Origin: a virus
Length of the DNA: 64,000 nt
IMG/VR virus record: IMGVR_UViG_3300026292_000602
Span: 1 to 64,000 of that record
Strand: one strand, 5' to 3'
This document shows positions 16,679-26,020 of this stretch, in pieces. A program made the translations under genes and the position numbers. Under the pieces are notes generated by a model. The model was not told where the DNA came from, ran no database searches, and worked only from the letters and a program-made list of their open reading frames with translations. Each line of letters starts with the position of its first letter. Position 1 is the first letter of the stretch.

Positions 16679-19012
16679 CTATATAGCACAACTGTCACAT
16701 ACTTCTTCTTCATCTTCTAGTGGTTTACCATCTGGAAGTCCAACTTGTGGTTCAAAAGAATTTGTAGTCTCCGTTTTAATTTCCTCTTCACTTGGATCAG
16801 ACTTGAAATCGTAAGTGTTTTGATAGTAAGATGTTTTCCAACCATACTTGTAAGTTGTTAACATATCTTGTAACATAACACTCATTGGAACTTCATTGTT
16901 CTCAAAGTGAGTTGGGTTATATGACCAATTACCACTAATGGCTTGATCAAAGAACTTCTGCATTACTGCTACGATATTTATGTAGCCTTCGTTACTAGGC
17001 ATATCCCATAACAAAGTGTAATTATTTTTTAATGTAGTATACTGCGGAACAATCTGCTTAAGAGGCCCTTTTTTACTCTTTTTAACGGACAAGAATCCTC
17101 TAGGTGGTTCGATTCCGTTTGTGGCGTTCGACACAATGGAACTGCTCTCCGAAGGCATTTGTGCGGACAATGTGCTGTGCCGTAGACCATGGGCTGATAT
17201 GTCCTTGCGAAGAGAATCCCAATCATATTTTAATGTTATTGAACATACTTCGTCCAACTCCTTTTTATATGTGTCAATCGGCATAATGCCATCACTATAT
17301 TTAGTGCGATCAAAGTACTCACATTTTCCTTTTTCTTTTGCTAATTCGTTACTTGCTACTAACAAATAATATTGAAATGCTTCAGATAGTTCGTGTACTT
17401 TAGTAAGTGCTTTCTTATCTGAATACTTACAACCTTGTTTTGCTAGATAATGTGCAAGTCCAATGTATCCTACTCCTAGTGAACGTCTAGCTTTAGTGCT
17501 AACCTCTGCGGCTTTCACTGGATACTTCTGATAATCAATAACTTCGTCTAAAGCTCTTACTGCCAAACCACATAAGTCTTGTAACTCATCTAAGTCTTTT
17601 AGTGTTCCAACATTAATAGCAGAAAGAATACATAATGCAATTTCTCCTTCTGGGTCATCAATGTGTTGTAAAGGTTTAGTAGGAAGTGTAATCTCTTGAC
17701 ATAAGTTACTCATATATACTGTGTCTTTAAATGAACTGTGTGTATTAGAATGATCAACGTTCATTAAATAGATACGTCCTGTTTCAGCTCTCTCCTTGAT
17801 TAGAGCAGAAAACAATTCCATTGCTTTAATCTTACGTTTCCTCAAAGAAGTTTTACGTTCATATTTTACATATAATTCTTCAAACAACTTTTGGTCGGCA
17901 TAGAAAGCCTCATATAAATCTGGTACATCGTGTGGTGAGAAAAGAGTTATGTCGGCGTCTTGTAAGAGCCTTTCGTACATTAATTTATTCAGTTGAATTG
18001 AATAATCTAATCTACGTACTCTGTTATCCTCTGTACCTTTATTATTTTTTAGTACAAGGATATCATCTATTTCATAATGCCATAAAGGGAAGTGAGTAGT
18101 TGCGTTACCACCACGTACTCCATTCTGCGTACAACATCTTACAGTTGACTCGAATTTTTTTAGAAACGGAATCAAGCCAGTGTGTGCTACCTCACCACCT
18201 CGTATCTTAGAATTGATAGCTCTAATACGTCCTGCATTAATTCCTATCCCTGCTCTTTGTGCCGTGTATCTACCAATGGCCATATCACTCGAAAAAATAG
18301 AATCAAGGGTGTCATCAGTATCAACAAGAACACATGAAGCAAACTGTCTAAGAGGAGTACGTACACCGGCCATGATTGGCGTCGGGATATTGATTTTAAA
18401 AAGTGAGGTCGCATCATAATATCTCCTTACATATTGCATACGTGTTTCTTTAGGATAGTCAGCAAATAATGTTGCCGCTATCATCATATACATAACTTGT
18501 GGTGATTCGTATATTTCTCCTGTACTTCTGTCTTGTACAAGGTACTTGTCAACAATTTGTCTTAGCCCTGCATAGGTAAAGTTTTCATCTCTATTATGTT
18601 TGATGTATTTGTTGAGTTGTTTTAATTCTGTTTCAGTATATTTTTCTTTAATAGACTCGTCGTAGACTCCGCCTTTTATATTTCTATCTATAATTTTAAG
18701 TAATGAAATCGGATTGTACTGACCAAACGTTTCTTTATAGATAGGGTAAAGTAATAATCTTGCCGCGGCGTATTGATAGTTGGGATTTTCCAACGTAATC
18801 AGATCGTTAGCAGACTTAATAAGTATCTCTTGTATTTCTTCTGTAGACATTCCATCATAAAATTGAATATTAGCCGTCATTTCAATTTGTGAGGCACTTG
18901 TTCCTGTTAGCCCTTCGGTGGCTTCTTCAACAACAAAATGAATTTTATTAATGTCTAGGGGTTCTACTGAACCATCGCGTTTTTTGATTTGTATACCAAC
19001 GCCATTTGACAT
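16679..19012 (-). CDS. nrdA: Ribonucleotide reductase class Ia, alpha subunit
   Basis: 777 residues. N-terminal ATP cone (IQIKKRDGSVEPLDINKIHF), active-site SNLCQEI and LCILSAINVG, first redox Cys in ASCVLVDTDD, and C-terminal CDSCAI pair that is recycled by glutaredoxin. Makes dNDPs. A late promoter lies 43 bases upstream, which is unusual for a nucleotide-supply gene. Confidence 0.98.
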   Translation of the reverse strand: MSNGVGIQIKKRDGSVEPLDINKIHFVVEEATEGLTGTSASQIEMTANIQFYDGMSTEEIQEILIKSANDLITLENPNYQYAAARLLLYPIYKETFGQYNPISLLKIIDRNIKGGVYDESIKEKYTETELKQLNKYIKHNRDENFTYAGLRQIVDKYLVQDRSTGEIYESPQVMYMMIAATLFADYPKETRMQYVRRYYDATSLFKINIPTPIMAGVRTPLRQFASCVLVDTDDTLDSIFSSDMAIGRYTAQRAGIGINAGRIRAINSKIRGGEVAHTGLIPFLKKFESTVRCCTQNGVRGGNATTHFPLWHYEIDDILVLKNNKGTEDNRVRRLDYSIQLNKLMYERLLQDADITLFSPHDVPDLYEAFYADQKLFEELYVKYERKTSLRKRKIKAMELFSALIKERAETGRIYLMNVDHSNTHSSFKDTVYMSNLCQEITLPTKPLQHIDDPEGEIALCILSAINVGTLKDLDELQDLCGLAVRALDEVIDYQKYPVKAAEVSTKARRSLGVGYIGLAHYLAKQGCKYSDKKALTKVHELSEAFQYYLLVASNELAKEKGKCEYFDRTKYSDGIMPIDTYKKELDEVCSITLKYDWDSLRKDISAHGLRHSTLSAQMPSESSSIVSNATNGIEPPRGFLSVKKSKKGPLKQIVPQYTTLKNNYTLLWDMPSNEGYINIVAVMQKFFDQAISGNWSYNPTHFENNEVPMSVMLQDMLTTYKYGWKTSYYQNTYDFKSDPSEEEIKTETTNSFEPQVGLPDGKPLEDEEEVCDSCAI

Positions 19013-19054
19013 TCTACGTGCTCCTAGTTAAAATTTAATTCCTAATTGATAATG

Positions 19055-19062
19055 TATTTATT
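19055..19062 (-). promoter_or_regulatory. T4-type late promoter for nrdA-nrdB-grx
   Basis: Minus-strand AATAAATA, 43 bases before the nrdA start and inside the end of the upstream gene. Confidence 0.4.
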
Positions 19063-19483
19063 GTAGCCAGGGCATCTTATAAATGCGTTGTGAAACAAAG
19101 TTTGTGGGTAATTCAGTCTTTTGAACAACCTCATTGTAGTTGTAGCACAAAATATTATTTTCGATACAAACAGGATAACAATACTCCTCATTATCGTGGT
19201 CTCTAACAATATGTATCTCGAAATTACTTCGAGAAAACCTATTAGTTAATTGTAAAGTGTAACATACTCCGAGGCTATTTGTCAAGTCGCAAATGCTGTT
19301 TTGAGCAAGTAGTTCCCAAGGAGTAGGCCAAGTAGCTTGGTCCCATGGGTCAACACTTAACTTTGAACGGGGTAATTTGTTGTAATAGTCTACAACATCT
19401 TGATATGGGTTGAGACTTACCTCTAGTTGTTCTCTAAATTTAGTCCAGTTAACGAGTTTAACCTCGTAATTGTCATTTGGCAT
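19058..19483 (-). CDS. Unknown protein downstream of tail fibre
   Basis: 141 residues, aromatic-rich (PWDQATWPTPWELLAQNSIC, QRIYKMPWLQ). It follows the tail-fibre gene after one base, so a tail-fibre-related role such as chaperone or adhesin tip is plausible but unproven. Confidence 0.7.
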   Translation of the reverse strand: MPNDNYEVKLVNWTKFREQLEVSLNPYQDVVDYYNKLPRSKLSVDPWDQATWPTPWELLAQNSICDLTNSLGVCYTLQLTNRFSRSNFEIHIVRDHDNEEYCYPVCIENNILCYNYNEVVQKTELPTNFVSQRIYKMPWLQ

Positions 19484-19484
19484 A

Positions 19485-21113
19485 TTAAGTTTTGTATCTT
19501 ACTTTGAATAATATATCGCCTGTGTCACTTGTAGTCGTGTTCTTCATTGATATAACTACTGTGTCTCTTGCTCCATTGGAGTCTTCGTCTGTTAATTCAC
19601 AACTAAATGTTAAATTTAATTCGTAAGTTGATGCACCTGAGTATGTAAAGTCATCTGTAATCTTTGTTGTATTGTCTGCAAGGTTACATACAATATCTAG
19701 TGTACCTTCTCTAACTGCATTAACTAATGAACTTTTGTAAATGTAGTCAACTACAACACCTCTAGTAGAGTAACCTGGTACTCTTAAAACTCTTGTTGCA
19801 GTATTTTGTTGTGTTACAGGAAATCTGTAACTAAATTCGTTATCAAATACGCCTGGTCCTTCTACTTCTGGAACATAAGCATATCCTGACATAAAGTTTT
19901 GATCATAACTTAAACTAGATGTTCTGTCAAACCAATCAGCAGTAGATGAGTTAGAAAGAGCAGTACCATCTGTAAATTTAATAATACTGTAAGTAGCATT
20001 ACCTTCGTTACCACCATTGTTTCCAACACCTATATATCTATTATTGTGTGAAGTATTAAAGTTTCCTTTATGTACCCAAAGAGCTTGTCTATCTATGTCG
20101 TGGAATTCACTCGTTGTAACTACGTTACGTTGCGGTCCAGTCGCCATTCCTGTTTGACCTATGTTTGTAGACTCACCCCAAGCAATTCCGTATCTTAACG
20201 TATCGAACTCACACTTGTCAAAAACGTTTTCTACTACGTCGTAATCTGAACGTACTCCGTAACCATTGCTTTTAAATTTAATATTTTTAAATGTATTTCT
20301 ATTACAAGAAACAGCAGTTGACAAACTAACCATTTTAATACCAATTTGGTTTGCTCCTGGTACTCCGCCACTTGCCCAAGTTCCTTGTATTTCTAAATCT
20401 TCGAATGTACTTTCTTTACATGAAGTTAGTAATATACCTGTGTTTGTAGTATTTTGTACTAAAGTCATACCCTTTAACAAAATCTTTTGTGCTTGAGTTA
20501 ACGTTGTACTTGAACTGTCTTGTGCATAACTTCCTGGTGTTGATCCTGAGTTAACAGTTTCAAATATAGGAACGTTGCCACCTTGTGTAATTTTTACTTT
20601 ATCTTTTCCTGCACCAACTAATGTTGCGTAAGGTGGAAGTTTCAAACTTGCACTTAATAAGTATTCACCTGCTGGTATAGTTAATGTTACTCTACTTGCA
20701 GTTGAACCTTTAGTTGCAGTATTAAGATATAATTGATCAATAGCTCTTTGTAATACTACTGTTTGATCTGATCCATCACCTGTAGCACCATAAGATTTAA
20801 CACTTACTTCTTCGTCTAAACGTTCTTGTAGTGTTCTTGTAACAGGCAACATAGCAGTTGCGCCTGTTTGCATTGTAGTAATTTCTTTTTGATATGTATA
20901 TTGATCTGCGAAGCTGAATAAGTTATCATGCTGAGTTAGTACTTTTGTATTACCAACTGCTGGAGATCCTTCTGAAACAGATCCGTTACCTATGTAAAGT
21001 TCTCTAGTATCAACTGCCCAACCAAACTCACCACCTGCTAATTGTGGTACGCCTGATCCAACGTTCTTTTGACCTCTACGTACTTGTATTCTTGAAATTT
21101 GTACTATCGCCAC
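19485..21113 (-). CDS. Tail fibre/tailspike with beta-helix
   Basis: 542 residues. The N-terminus (ISRIQVRRGQKN, GEFGWAVDTRELYIGNGS) is the phage attachment module seen in many tail fibres. The middle is a right-handed parallel beta-helix: SVKSYGATGDGSDQTVVLQR is the pectate-lyase-like start, followed by short strand repeats with Asn ladders. The C-terminus is beta-rich. It probably binds, and may cleave, host surface glycan. A late promoter stands just upstream. Confidence 0.88.
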   Translation of the reverse strand: MAIVQISRIQVRRGQKNVGSGVPQLAGGEFGWAVDTRELYIGNGSVSEGSPAVGNTKVLTQHDNLFSFADQYTYQKEITTMQTGATAMLPVTRTLQERLDEEVSVKSYGATGDGSDQTVVLQRAIDQLYLNTATKGSTASRVTLTIPAGEYLLSASLKLPPYATLVGAGKDKVKITQGGNVPIFETVNSGSTPGSYAQDSSSTTLTQAQKILLKGMTLVQNTTNTGILLTSCKESTFEDLEIQGTWASGGVPGANQIGIKMVSLSTAVSCNRNTFKNIKFKSNGYGVRSDYDVVENVFDKCEFDTLRYGIAWGESTNIGQTGMATGPQRNVVTTSEFHDIDRQALWVHKGNFNTSHNNRYIGVGNNGGNEGNATYSIIKFTDGTALSNSSTADWFDRTSSLSYDQNFMSGYAYVPEVEGPGVFDNEFSYRFPVTQQNTATRVLRVPGYSTRGVVVDYIYKSSLVNAVREGTLDIVCNLADNTTKITDDFTYSGASTYELNLTFSCELTDEDSNGARDTVVISMKNTTTSDTGDILFKVRYKT

Positions 21114-21134
21114 TTACTTGCTCCTTATACATTG

Positions 21135-21142
21135 TATTTATG
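21135..21142 (-). promoter_or_regulatory. T4-type late promoter for the tail fibre
   Basis: Minus-strand CATAAATA, seven of eight consensus bases, 22 bases before the start. Confidence 0.45.
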
Positions 21143-21818
21143 CGAAACGGTCATAGTACATATACACACGATCCCACCATTTTGACTCCCAATGTTTAAA
21201 ATCGTCTGGCCATAGGTCAAATTGCTGATACTGTCCATCACGAGAACACATAAAAACGTGGCCTTCTTGTATTTTAGTACCATATACTTCATTGTGGGCT
21301 AAGGCATAGGCGGCTAACTGTAATTTATAGTCATCTACCCATTCTTCTTTTTTAGGCTTGTTTGTTTGTTTAAAGTCCATGATACATTCCACGCCGTTAA
21401 ACACGCCTACGAGGTCTGTAGTACCGGCATAAATCTTCGGGTGGTATAATGCTACCTCAGAACCCCATATTTCGTTAATATTAGCTACTGCGTTATCTTT
21501 AATAACACTAGCCATACTATTTGCTTGTTGACTAAAAGGATTACTACCTGCTTTAGGCCATTCTCCTGTGTCAATATAATCTTCTAAGAATTTGTGCATA
21601 CGAGTACCAACACTTGCGGCTTCTGTAACAATCTCTTGTGCTTTTGCTTCACCTACTCTTTTACGCCAGTTATTAATAGCTGTCATATCTTTAGTTTTGC
21701 TTAATATAGTTGTTACACTTGCAACCTTATTTCCATCGGGACAAGCATAAAGCCTTTTTCCGTCTACGGATTCTCTCTTTAACTCTTTATAGTCAAACTT
21801 CTTTTTGATTAGACTCAT
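21138..21818 (-). CDS. PD-(D/E)XK exonuclease, MGME1-like
   Basis: 226 residues. Order of motifs fits the MGME1/RecB-type nuclease group: VASVTTILSKT, GTRMHKFLEDYI, YAGTTDLVGVFNGVECIMDFKQTNK (catalytic D...DxK) and DDYKLQLAAYALAHNEVYG. Likely acts on single-stranded DNA ends in replication or recombination. Overlaps the upstream oxygenase gene by 26 bases. Confidence 0.87.
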   Translation of the reverse strand: MSLIKKKFDYKELKRESVDGKRLYACPDGNKVASVTTILSKTKDMTAINNWRKRVGEAKAQEIVTEAASVGTRMHKFLEDYIDTGEWPKAGSNPFSQQANSMASVIKDNAVANINEIWGSEVALYHPKIYAGTTDLVGVFNGVECIMDFKQTNKPKKEEWVDDYKLQLAAYALAHNEVYGTKIQEGHVFMCSRDGQYQQFDLWPDDFKHWESKWWDRVYMYYDRFA

Positions 21819-22347
21819 TAGCCTCGCTCCATTTTGCTTTAAAATTAATTACAAGACAACGTCTTTTGTGCTTGTAAGGATAAGTTGCATGATTAACATT
21901 TCCGTTCATAATAATAGTCTTTCCTGGACTAGGTGGAAACTCATGAAATTCAATTTGTGTATTAGGGTGTGCCAACATTGTAACAAGACATCCGTCTTGT
22001 GTAAACATATCTTCTTCTTCTTTATTATCAAAATACATAACTGTACTAATTAAATTTGTTTTGTTAGTGTGATTGTGTATGCCTTGATAACCATATGGGT
22101 TATATGTAATATACCAAGACTGGTCTGGTTCAATATGTTCTATTGGAATATTTAATGCTTGTATTTTCTTTAAGACCCACATAACATAATCAAGTGATAT
22201 AGAATTTAAGTCTATACTGTTTTGTGTTCTGTCTGGATACTCTGTTGTTTCTGTGAAGGAGTTTAACATTACCTTGTGCATAGTGTCGTAATGTTCGTAT
22301 TCAGTTTCTATTAAAAACTGTCCAGAAGCAAAGTAATTATTGTCCAT
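21793..22347 (-). CDS. 2OG-Fe(II) oxygenase-like protein
   Basis: 184 residues; GYQGIHNHTNKTNLISTVMY, then GKTIIMNGNVNHATYPYKHK and RRCLVINF give the His, His and Arg positions of the family. It resembles the next gene (same HNH and xVxHxxYPxKxxRR pattern), so the two are paralogues. Substrate unknown. Confidence 0.8.
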   Translation of the reverse strand: MDNNYFASGQFLIETEYEHYDTMHKVMLNSFTETTEYPDRTQNSIDLNSISLDYVMWVLKKIQALNIPIEHIEPDQSWYITYNPYGYQGIHNHTNKTNLISTVMYFDNKEEEDMFTQDGCLVTMLAHPNTQIEFHEFPPSPGKTIIMNGNVNHATYPYKHKRRCLVINFKAKWSEANESNQKEV

Positions 22348-23191
22348 CTTTCATCCAGTCGTGCCTGTCAGGGTCTAGTGTATGTACCATACCAGGAAGT
22401 GTTTCATCTGGTGCAAAGTATTCAAAGTCAAAGTCAACAACAAATGTTCTACGTGGTTTCTTTGCAGGATAAACACCATGCCATACCCTGCCGTCCATAA
22501 TAACTGTTCTACCCGGATAAGGTCCAAACTGTGTCATTACCTGTGTTCCATCTGGGTTAGGCATTAATGTATATAACATACCATTGTCTGCTGATTGTTC
22601 GTTAGTACCTGTTGTAGGTTGTGCGTCCATGGCCATTACCATACTAATACATAGTGGACCATGATTGTGTATTGCTTGATAACCTCCGTCATCATAATCA
22701 ACACACCAACACTTACTAACTTTAATATTTTTTACTGGAATTCTATTTTTTCTAATTTGTTTCATTACCCAGTCAAGTAACTTATCCCAATTAAGTTTAT
22801 CAAACTTACTTTGATCTATTGGTGGAAAGTTTGATCCTTTGTTATCTTTATTAATATCAAATTCTGTTTCGTTTAATGTTTGTGAACTAGGAAAGCCTTT
22901 TTGTTCTGGCGTGTCTGGATTCATTTTATCTGAACGTACTACACTACCTCCCCACTCTGGTAAGTTTTTAGGAGTTACATCATATTGATATCCTCTAAAT
23001 GTAGTTTTAATTCTAGCTTCGTCTTCTCCTCTAAATTCTTCGTTCTCAAATAATGTTAAGAACTCATCATAAAAAGGACATTTCGTATCTATAATCCATT
23101 GATTCATTGCACTATGAAATTCCGTATTTGAATTAGGATTTCTATTTGCAAAATTCTCAGGTGCTATGTGTTCAGTCTTTTCCGTCGCCAT
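22337..23191 (-). CDS. 2OG-Fe(II) oxygenase-like protein, longer paralogue
   Basis: 284 residues from ATG 23191 (a frame to 23206 is open, and the start is uncertain). The C-terminal half has GGYQAIHNHGPLCISMVMAM and GRTVIMDGRVWHGVYPAKKP with RRTFVVDF. The first 130 residues are polar and unlike the shorter paralogue. Overlaps both neighbours. Confidence 0.78.
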   Translation of the reverse strand: MATEKTEHIAPENFANRNPNSNTEFHSAMNQWIIDTKCPFYDEFLTLFENEEFRGEDEARIKTTFRGYQYDVTPKNLPEWGGSVVRSDKMNPDTPEQKGFPSSQTLNETEFDINKDNKGSNFPPIDQSKFDKLNWDKLLDWVMKQIRKNRIPVKNIKVSKCWCVDYDDGGYQAIHNHGPLCISMVMAMDAQPTTGTNEQSADNGMLYTLMPNPDGTQVMTQFGPYPGRTVIMDGRVWHGVYPAKKPRRTFVVDFDFEYFAPDETLPGMVHTLDPDRHDWMKDGQ

Positions 23192-23513
23192 CTTCCCGCC
23201 TTTCATCTACCCAGGGGTGTTCCCAACTTGTATAATAAGGATCATTAAAGTTAGGATCGTCCATACCTTCAACTCCTTTTACTTCTGGGATATAATGTTT
23301 AAGCATATTCTCTACGCCAAGTTTTAATGTTACTGTACTACTAGCACAGCCTGAACAAGCACCACTTAACAACATAGTCGCTATTCCGGTTTCCTCATTA
23401 AAGTTTTGTAGTTCTATTACTCCTCCATGCCCTGCCACTGCTGGTTTAATTTTAGATTCTACTACTTGTTCTATCTCTTTTATTATTTCTTCTTTTGATC
23501 TATCTACTATCAT
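23172..23513 (-). CDS. NifU/NfuA-type Fe-S scaffold
   Basis: 113 residues; KPAVAGHGGVIELQNF and LLSGACSGCASSTVTLKLGV with the CxxC that carries a 4Fe-4S cluster, as in NfuA C-terminal domains. The last 35 residues are acidic/aromatic and extra. Placed among iron-dependent oxygenases, suggesting cluster or iron supply during infection. Confidence 0.9.
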   Translation of the reverse strand: MIVDRSKEEIIKEIEQVVESKIKPAVAGHGGVIELQNFNEETGIATMLLSGACSGCASSTVTLKLGVENMLKHYIPEVKGVEGMDDPNFNDPYYTSWEHPWVDERREDGDGKD

Positions 23514-24103
23514 AATACTATATTACTTCTGTCTCTACCATCGCAATTGATAGTAAAGGTTATTCTATTTCCATTACTTTTACTTGCCTGTGTTTTGTGT
23601 GTTAACCAGCCAGGGAAAAGTAACACGTCATTTGTATTTACATTAACTTCTTTCCAGTAGTCATGTATTGTTTTCTCAGGTATACGTGAGTAGTGTGTCC
23701 AGTTAGTTCTCATTAATTGTTCGAACATTAAGTTACCACTATCTTCTGGAACTTGTACATAAGCCGAAACCACTACGTTAGTTGAACCATGATCATGAGG
23801 TAATGTATGAGCATTGATATTATGTATGTTAGTCCAACTACCCGTAGCGACAACGTCTGTATACTGAACGTCCCATTCACGTAAACAAATTTCTATCTTG
23901 GGTCGTAACCAAGTCATAAATTCTTGATTGCACTCCCACATATGAGGTGGGTTAGGATGGCCAGCAGTTGACTTGCCACCATCTGCTTCTGTTTGATGAA
24001 ACTCCGCTTCTTTAGATTGGTAATCTAAAAATGAGTCTACATCGAATCCGGGTGTGTAATTATATTTCCAAACTAGGTTTGGAACGATCTTTACTTCGCT
24101 CAT
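23510..24103 (-). CDS. 2OG-Fe(II) oxygenase, PF13759 type
   Basis: 197 residues; NINAHTLPHDHGSTNVVVSA, YVQVPEDSGNLMFE, LLFPGWLTHKTQ and ITFTINC follow the 2OG-FeII_Oxy_5 pattern. Overlaps the Nfu gene by four bases (ATGA-type). Substrate unknown. Confidence 0.85.
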   Translation of the reverse strand: MSEVKIVPNLVWKYNYTPGFDVDSFLDYQSKEAEFHQTEADGGKSTAGHPNPPHMWECNQEFMTWLRPKIEICLREWDVQYTDVVATGSWTNIHNINAHTLPHDHGSTNVVVSAYVQVPEDSGNLMFEQLMRTNWTHYSRIPEKTIHDYWKEVNVNTNDVLLFPGWLTHKTQASKSNGNRITFTINCDGRDRSNIVL

Positions 24104-24153
24104 TGTTATACCTCATTACCTAATAGTATATAACAAAAAAACTAAAATGTCAA

Positions 24154-24495
24154 TTAAAGATTGGCGTTGGTTGCTCGTTTCGCCATTTGGTCTACTTGGT
24201 CGGGAGCATTACTTTGGACTGGTGCATCAGCATCAGCTTCTTTTTTAGTAGAAAGGCTAACACCTTTTTCATCAAAGTTCTTTACTAGATTTGCTAATTC
24301 TGGATTGGCATCATATATTTGTTTGAATCCATCATAGTCAAACTGTTGCATATCCATATTTTGCATTAATTGGTTAAGTGCTTCGAATGAAAGATAGGCA
24401 GGCTGATCTTGAGAATCAGCACTACCTATAGTGTTTCTAAAAATTTGAACGAGTGCGTCTTTGGAATTTGTTGCCTCAGTTACTTTACTGAAGTC
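24154..24495 (-). CDS. Frameshift-dependent C-terminal extension of scaffold-like protein
   Basis: Open frame of 113 residues that reads on from the end of the previous gene in the -1 frame. An ORF beginning at ATG 24366 covers only the last 70; the 43 residues before it (TEATNSKDALVQIFRNTIG, QDQPAYLSFEALNQLM) look just as protein-like but have no start codon. Joining them needs a -1 slip at A-AAA-AAG (24495-24501). The product would be a 400-residue fusion. Internal initiation at 24366 or a sequencing error in an A-run are the alternatives. Confidence 0.65.
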   Translation of the reverse strand, partial: DFSKVTEATNSKDALVQIFRNTIGSADSQDQPAYLSFEALNQLMQNMDMQQFDYDGFKQIYDANPELANLVKNFDEKGVSLSTKKEADADAPVQSNAPDQVDQMAKRATNANL

Positions 24496-25355
24496 TTTTT
24501 TTTTGAAGTTTCGTTAGTCTTTTTTTTTGAGTCAGTAAGCATTTGGCCTAAGCGTCTGCTTCTTTGTACAGATTCACGTTTTTCTCTATCTGCAACTTCT
24601 TCACCGCCTGTTGCTGGTTCACTTGCTCCGAATTCATCTGCTACTGGTTCTTGTTCAGCACCTGCGTCCGCATCAACTGTTGGTTCCATATCTGCAACTG
24701 GATCCTCTGCAGGAGCCTCAGGGTCTGTTCCCATAGTTGCCGGAGCGCCTTCGCCTGTTACGATAGCTACGCCACCTGTCATTGCTTCTCTTGTAGTTTC
24801 AAAAACTGTATATAGATTTTCTAATGCTGGTTTTACAGTATTAATGAATTCTTCGCTCTTTTCAGAACCAAGTTCGTCTCTGATCTTATCGCCTAATTCT
24901 AGCATTGATTCAGTTTGCATTTCTGCTGTGTCTTCCATCCAGCCTGTAATTCTGTCAACCATGTCTTTAGCCGCCATAACCAAAGTAGCTTCTTCTTCAG
25001 CACCTTCTTTTACTTCTTCTTTAGCTTCTTTGTCTTTGATTGCTTTTTTCATTGGTTCTTTTTTGTCGCCATCTTTGTCAGCGTCAATAAAGTCTGGTTT
25101 TGCTTTTGATCTTTCTGCAATTTCTTGATTAATAACGTCTAGGAACATTCTGCCTTTTTGGTAAGCATCGCTAGTATGTACAGTATCAAAACTTTCATTA
25201 GTTTCAACTGCTGATAGCTGTGTACGTAATCTATTACGTGCATCTTCTAGCTGTTCATTAGTAAAATCATCTAAACGTAACTTTGTTCCGAATGTTTTTG
25301 CTAGTGACTCATTTAAGTCTTTAGCTGATACAATTTTAAGTTCTGTTATTTTCAT
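24480..25355 (-). CDS. Scaffold/prohead-core-like structural protein
   Basis: 291 residues, starting MKITELKIVSAKDLNESLAK. Helical and very acidic in the middle (EAPAEDPVADMEPTVDADAG), with DMVDRITGWMEDTAEMQTES and a Lys-rich end containing two copies of KKKT. Typical of the structural operon of T4-like cyanophages; I cannot assign a T4 gp number. The 3' end holds two nine-A runs, and the second forms a dnaX-type slippery heptamer. Late promoter upstream. Confidence 0.8.
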   Translation of the reverse strand: MKITELKIVSAKDLNESLAKTFGTKLRLDDFTNEQLEDARNRLRTQLSAVETNESFDTVHTSDAYQKGRMFLDVINQEIAERSKAKPDFIDADKDGDKKEPMKKAIKDKEAKEEVKEGAEEEATLVMAAKDMVDRITGWMEDTAEMQTESMLELGDKIRDELGSEKSEEFINTVKPALENLYTVFETTREAMTGGVAIVTGEGAPATMGTDPEAPAEDPVADMEPTVDADAGAEQEPVADEFGASEPATGGEEVADREKRESVQRSRRLGQMLTDSKKKTNETSKKKTSVK

Positions 25356-25380
25356 ATCTCTTGTTCCTAACTGTTATAGT

Positions 25381-25388
25381 TATTTATC
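25381..25388 (-). promoter_or_regulatory. T4-type late promoter for the scaffold-like gene
   Basis: Minus-strand GATAAATA, 26 bases upstream of the start. Confidence 0.5.
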
Positions 25389-25389
25389 A

Positions 25390-25827
25390 TCAATCGTCGA
25401 ATACATACTCGTCTAATTGGCAAATATAATCCCAAGTATGGTCTTTAGCTAGTTCAAACCGCATTTCCGCGGCTTCTCTACGGAATTCATCGTCTGTAGA
25501 CTCTATAGTATGCTTATGGAAAATACTGTCCATATAGTGTTTACCCAGGTTTTGATCCAATCTAAGCACCTCTACTTCTAGATTTGGGTTATTTCTAGCT
25601 CTTGCTTTAGAGTATGCTATTGCTCCACGTTTACTAAAGGTTGTAGCAATTCTTTTATGTGTCTTAACATCAAATAGTATGAACCCACCTTCTTTTTTGG
25701 ATTCTCTAAATATCGTATTCTTTATGCGTACTGACTTACCTTTACCTTTTACGTATGGCATATGAACTCTCTTGAGTCCACTTTCCATTATGTCGTCTAA
25801 GTCTGCTTTAAGTTTAGTCGGGTTCAT
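25390..25827 (-). CDS. Structural-operon protein of unknown function
   Basis: 145 residues from ATG 25827 (an upstream TTG is open in frame). MNPTKLKADLDDIMESGLKR and IRIKNTIFRESKKEGGFILF are of a kind I associate with T4-like marine phages. Overlaps the preceding gene by 14 bases. Confidence 0.78.
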   Translation of the reverse strand: MNPTKLKADLDDIMESGLKRVHMPYVKGKGKSVRIKNTIFRESKKEGGFILFDVKTHKRIATTFSKRGAIAYSKARARNNPNLEVEVLRLDQNLGKHYMDSIFHKHTIESTDDEFRREAAEMRFELAKDHTWDYICQLDEYVFDD

Positions 25828-26020
25828 TAGCAACTACCACAATCATTCCATTACGATTAACTTTAGTTATTAGAGCTTTTCTAATAAGTCCTTCGATAAC
25901 GAATTGTTCTCTTTCAGGGAAACTGTTCATTGGTAACGGATTTTGTACTTTTGCTAGTACTTCTTTTTCTTCGTTACTTGTTTGAACGGTGAATTCTCCA
26001 ACTAGATCATTTATTTTCAT
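25814..26020 (-). CDS. Small structural-operon protein
   Basis: 68 residues, start MKINDLVGEFTVQ; acidic. Its ATG touches the stop of the upstream gene. N-terminus matches the shared MK-x-x-(E/D)-(F/L/I) motif of the operon. Confidence 0.72.
   Translation of the reverse strand: MKINDLVGEFTVQTSNEEKEVLAKVQNPLPMNSFPEREQFVIEGLIRKALITKVNRNGMIVVVANEPD

Noticed and set aside
19055-19062. nrdA late promoter as firm evidence of late expression
   Set aside because: AATAAATA is easily met by chance in AT-rich DNA, so it is kept only at low confidence.
24409-25128. 239-residue plus-strand ORF
   Set aside because: Antisense of the scaffold-like gene; Ser-rich shadow composition.
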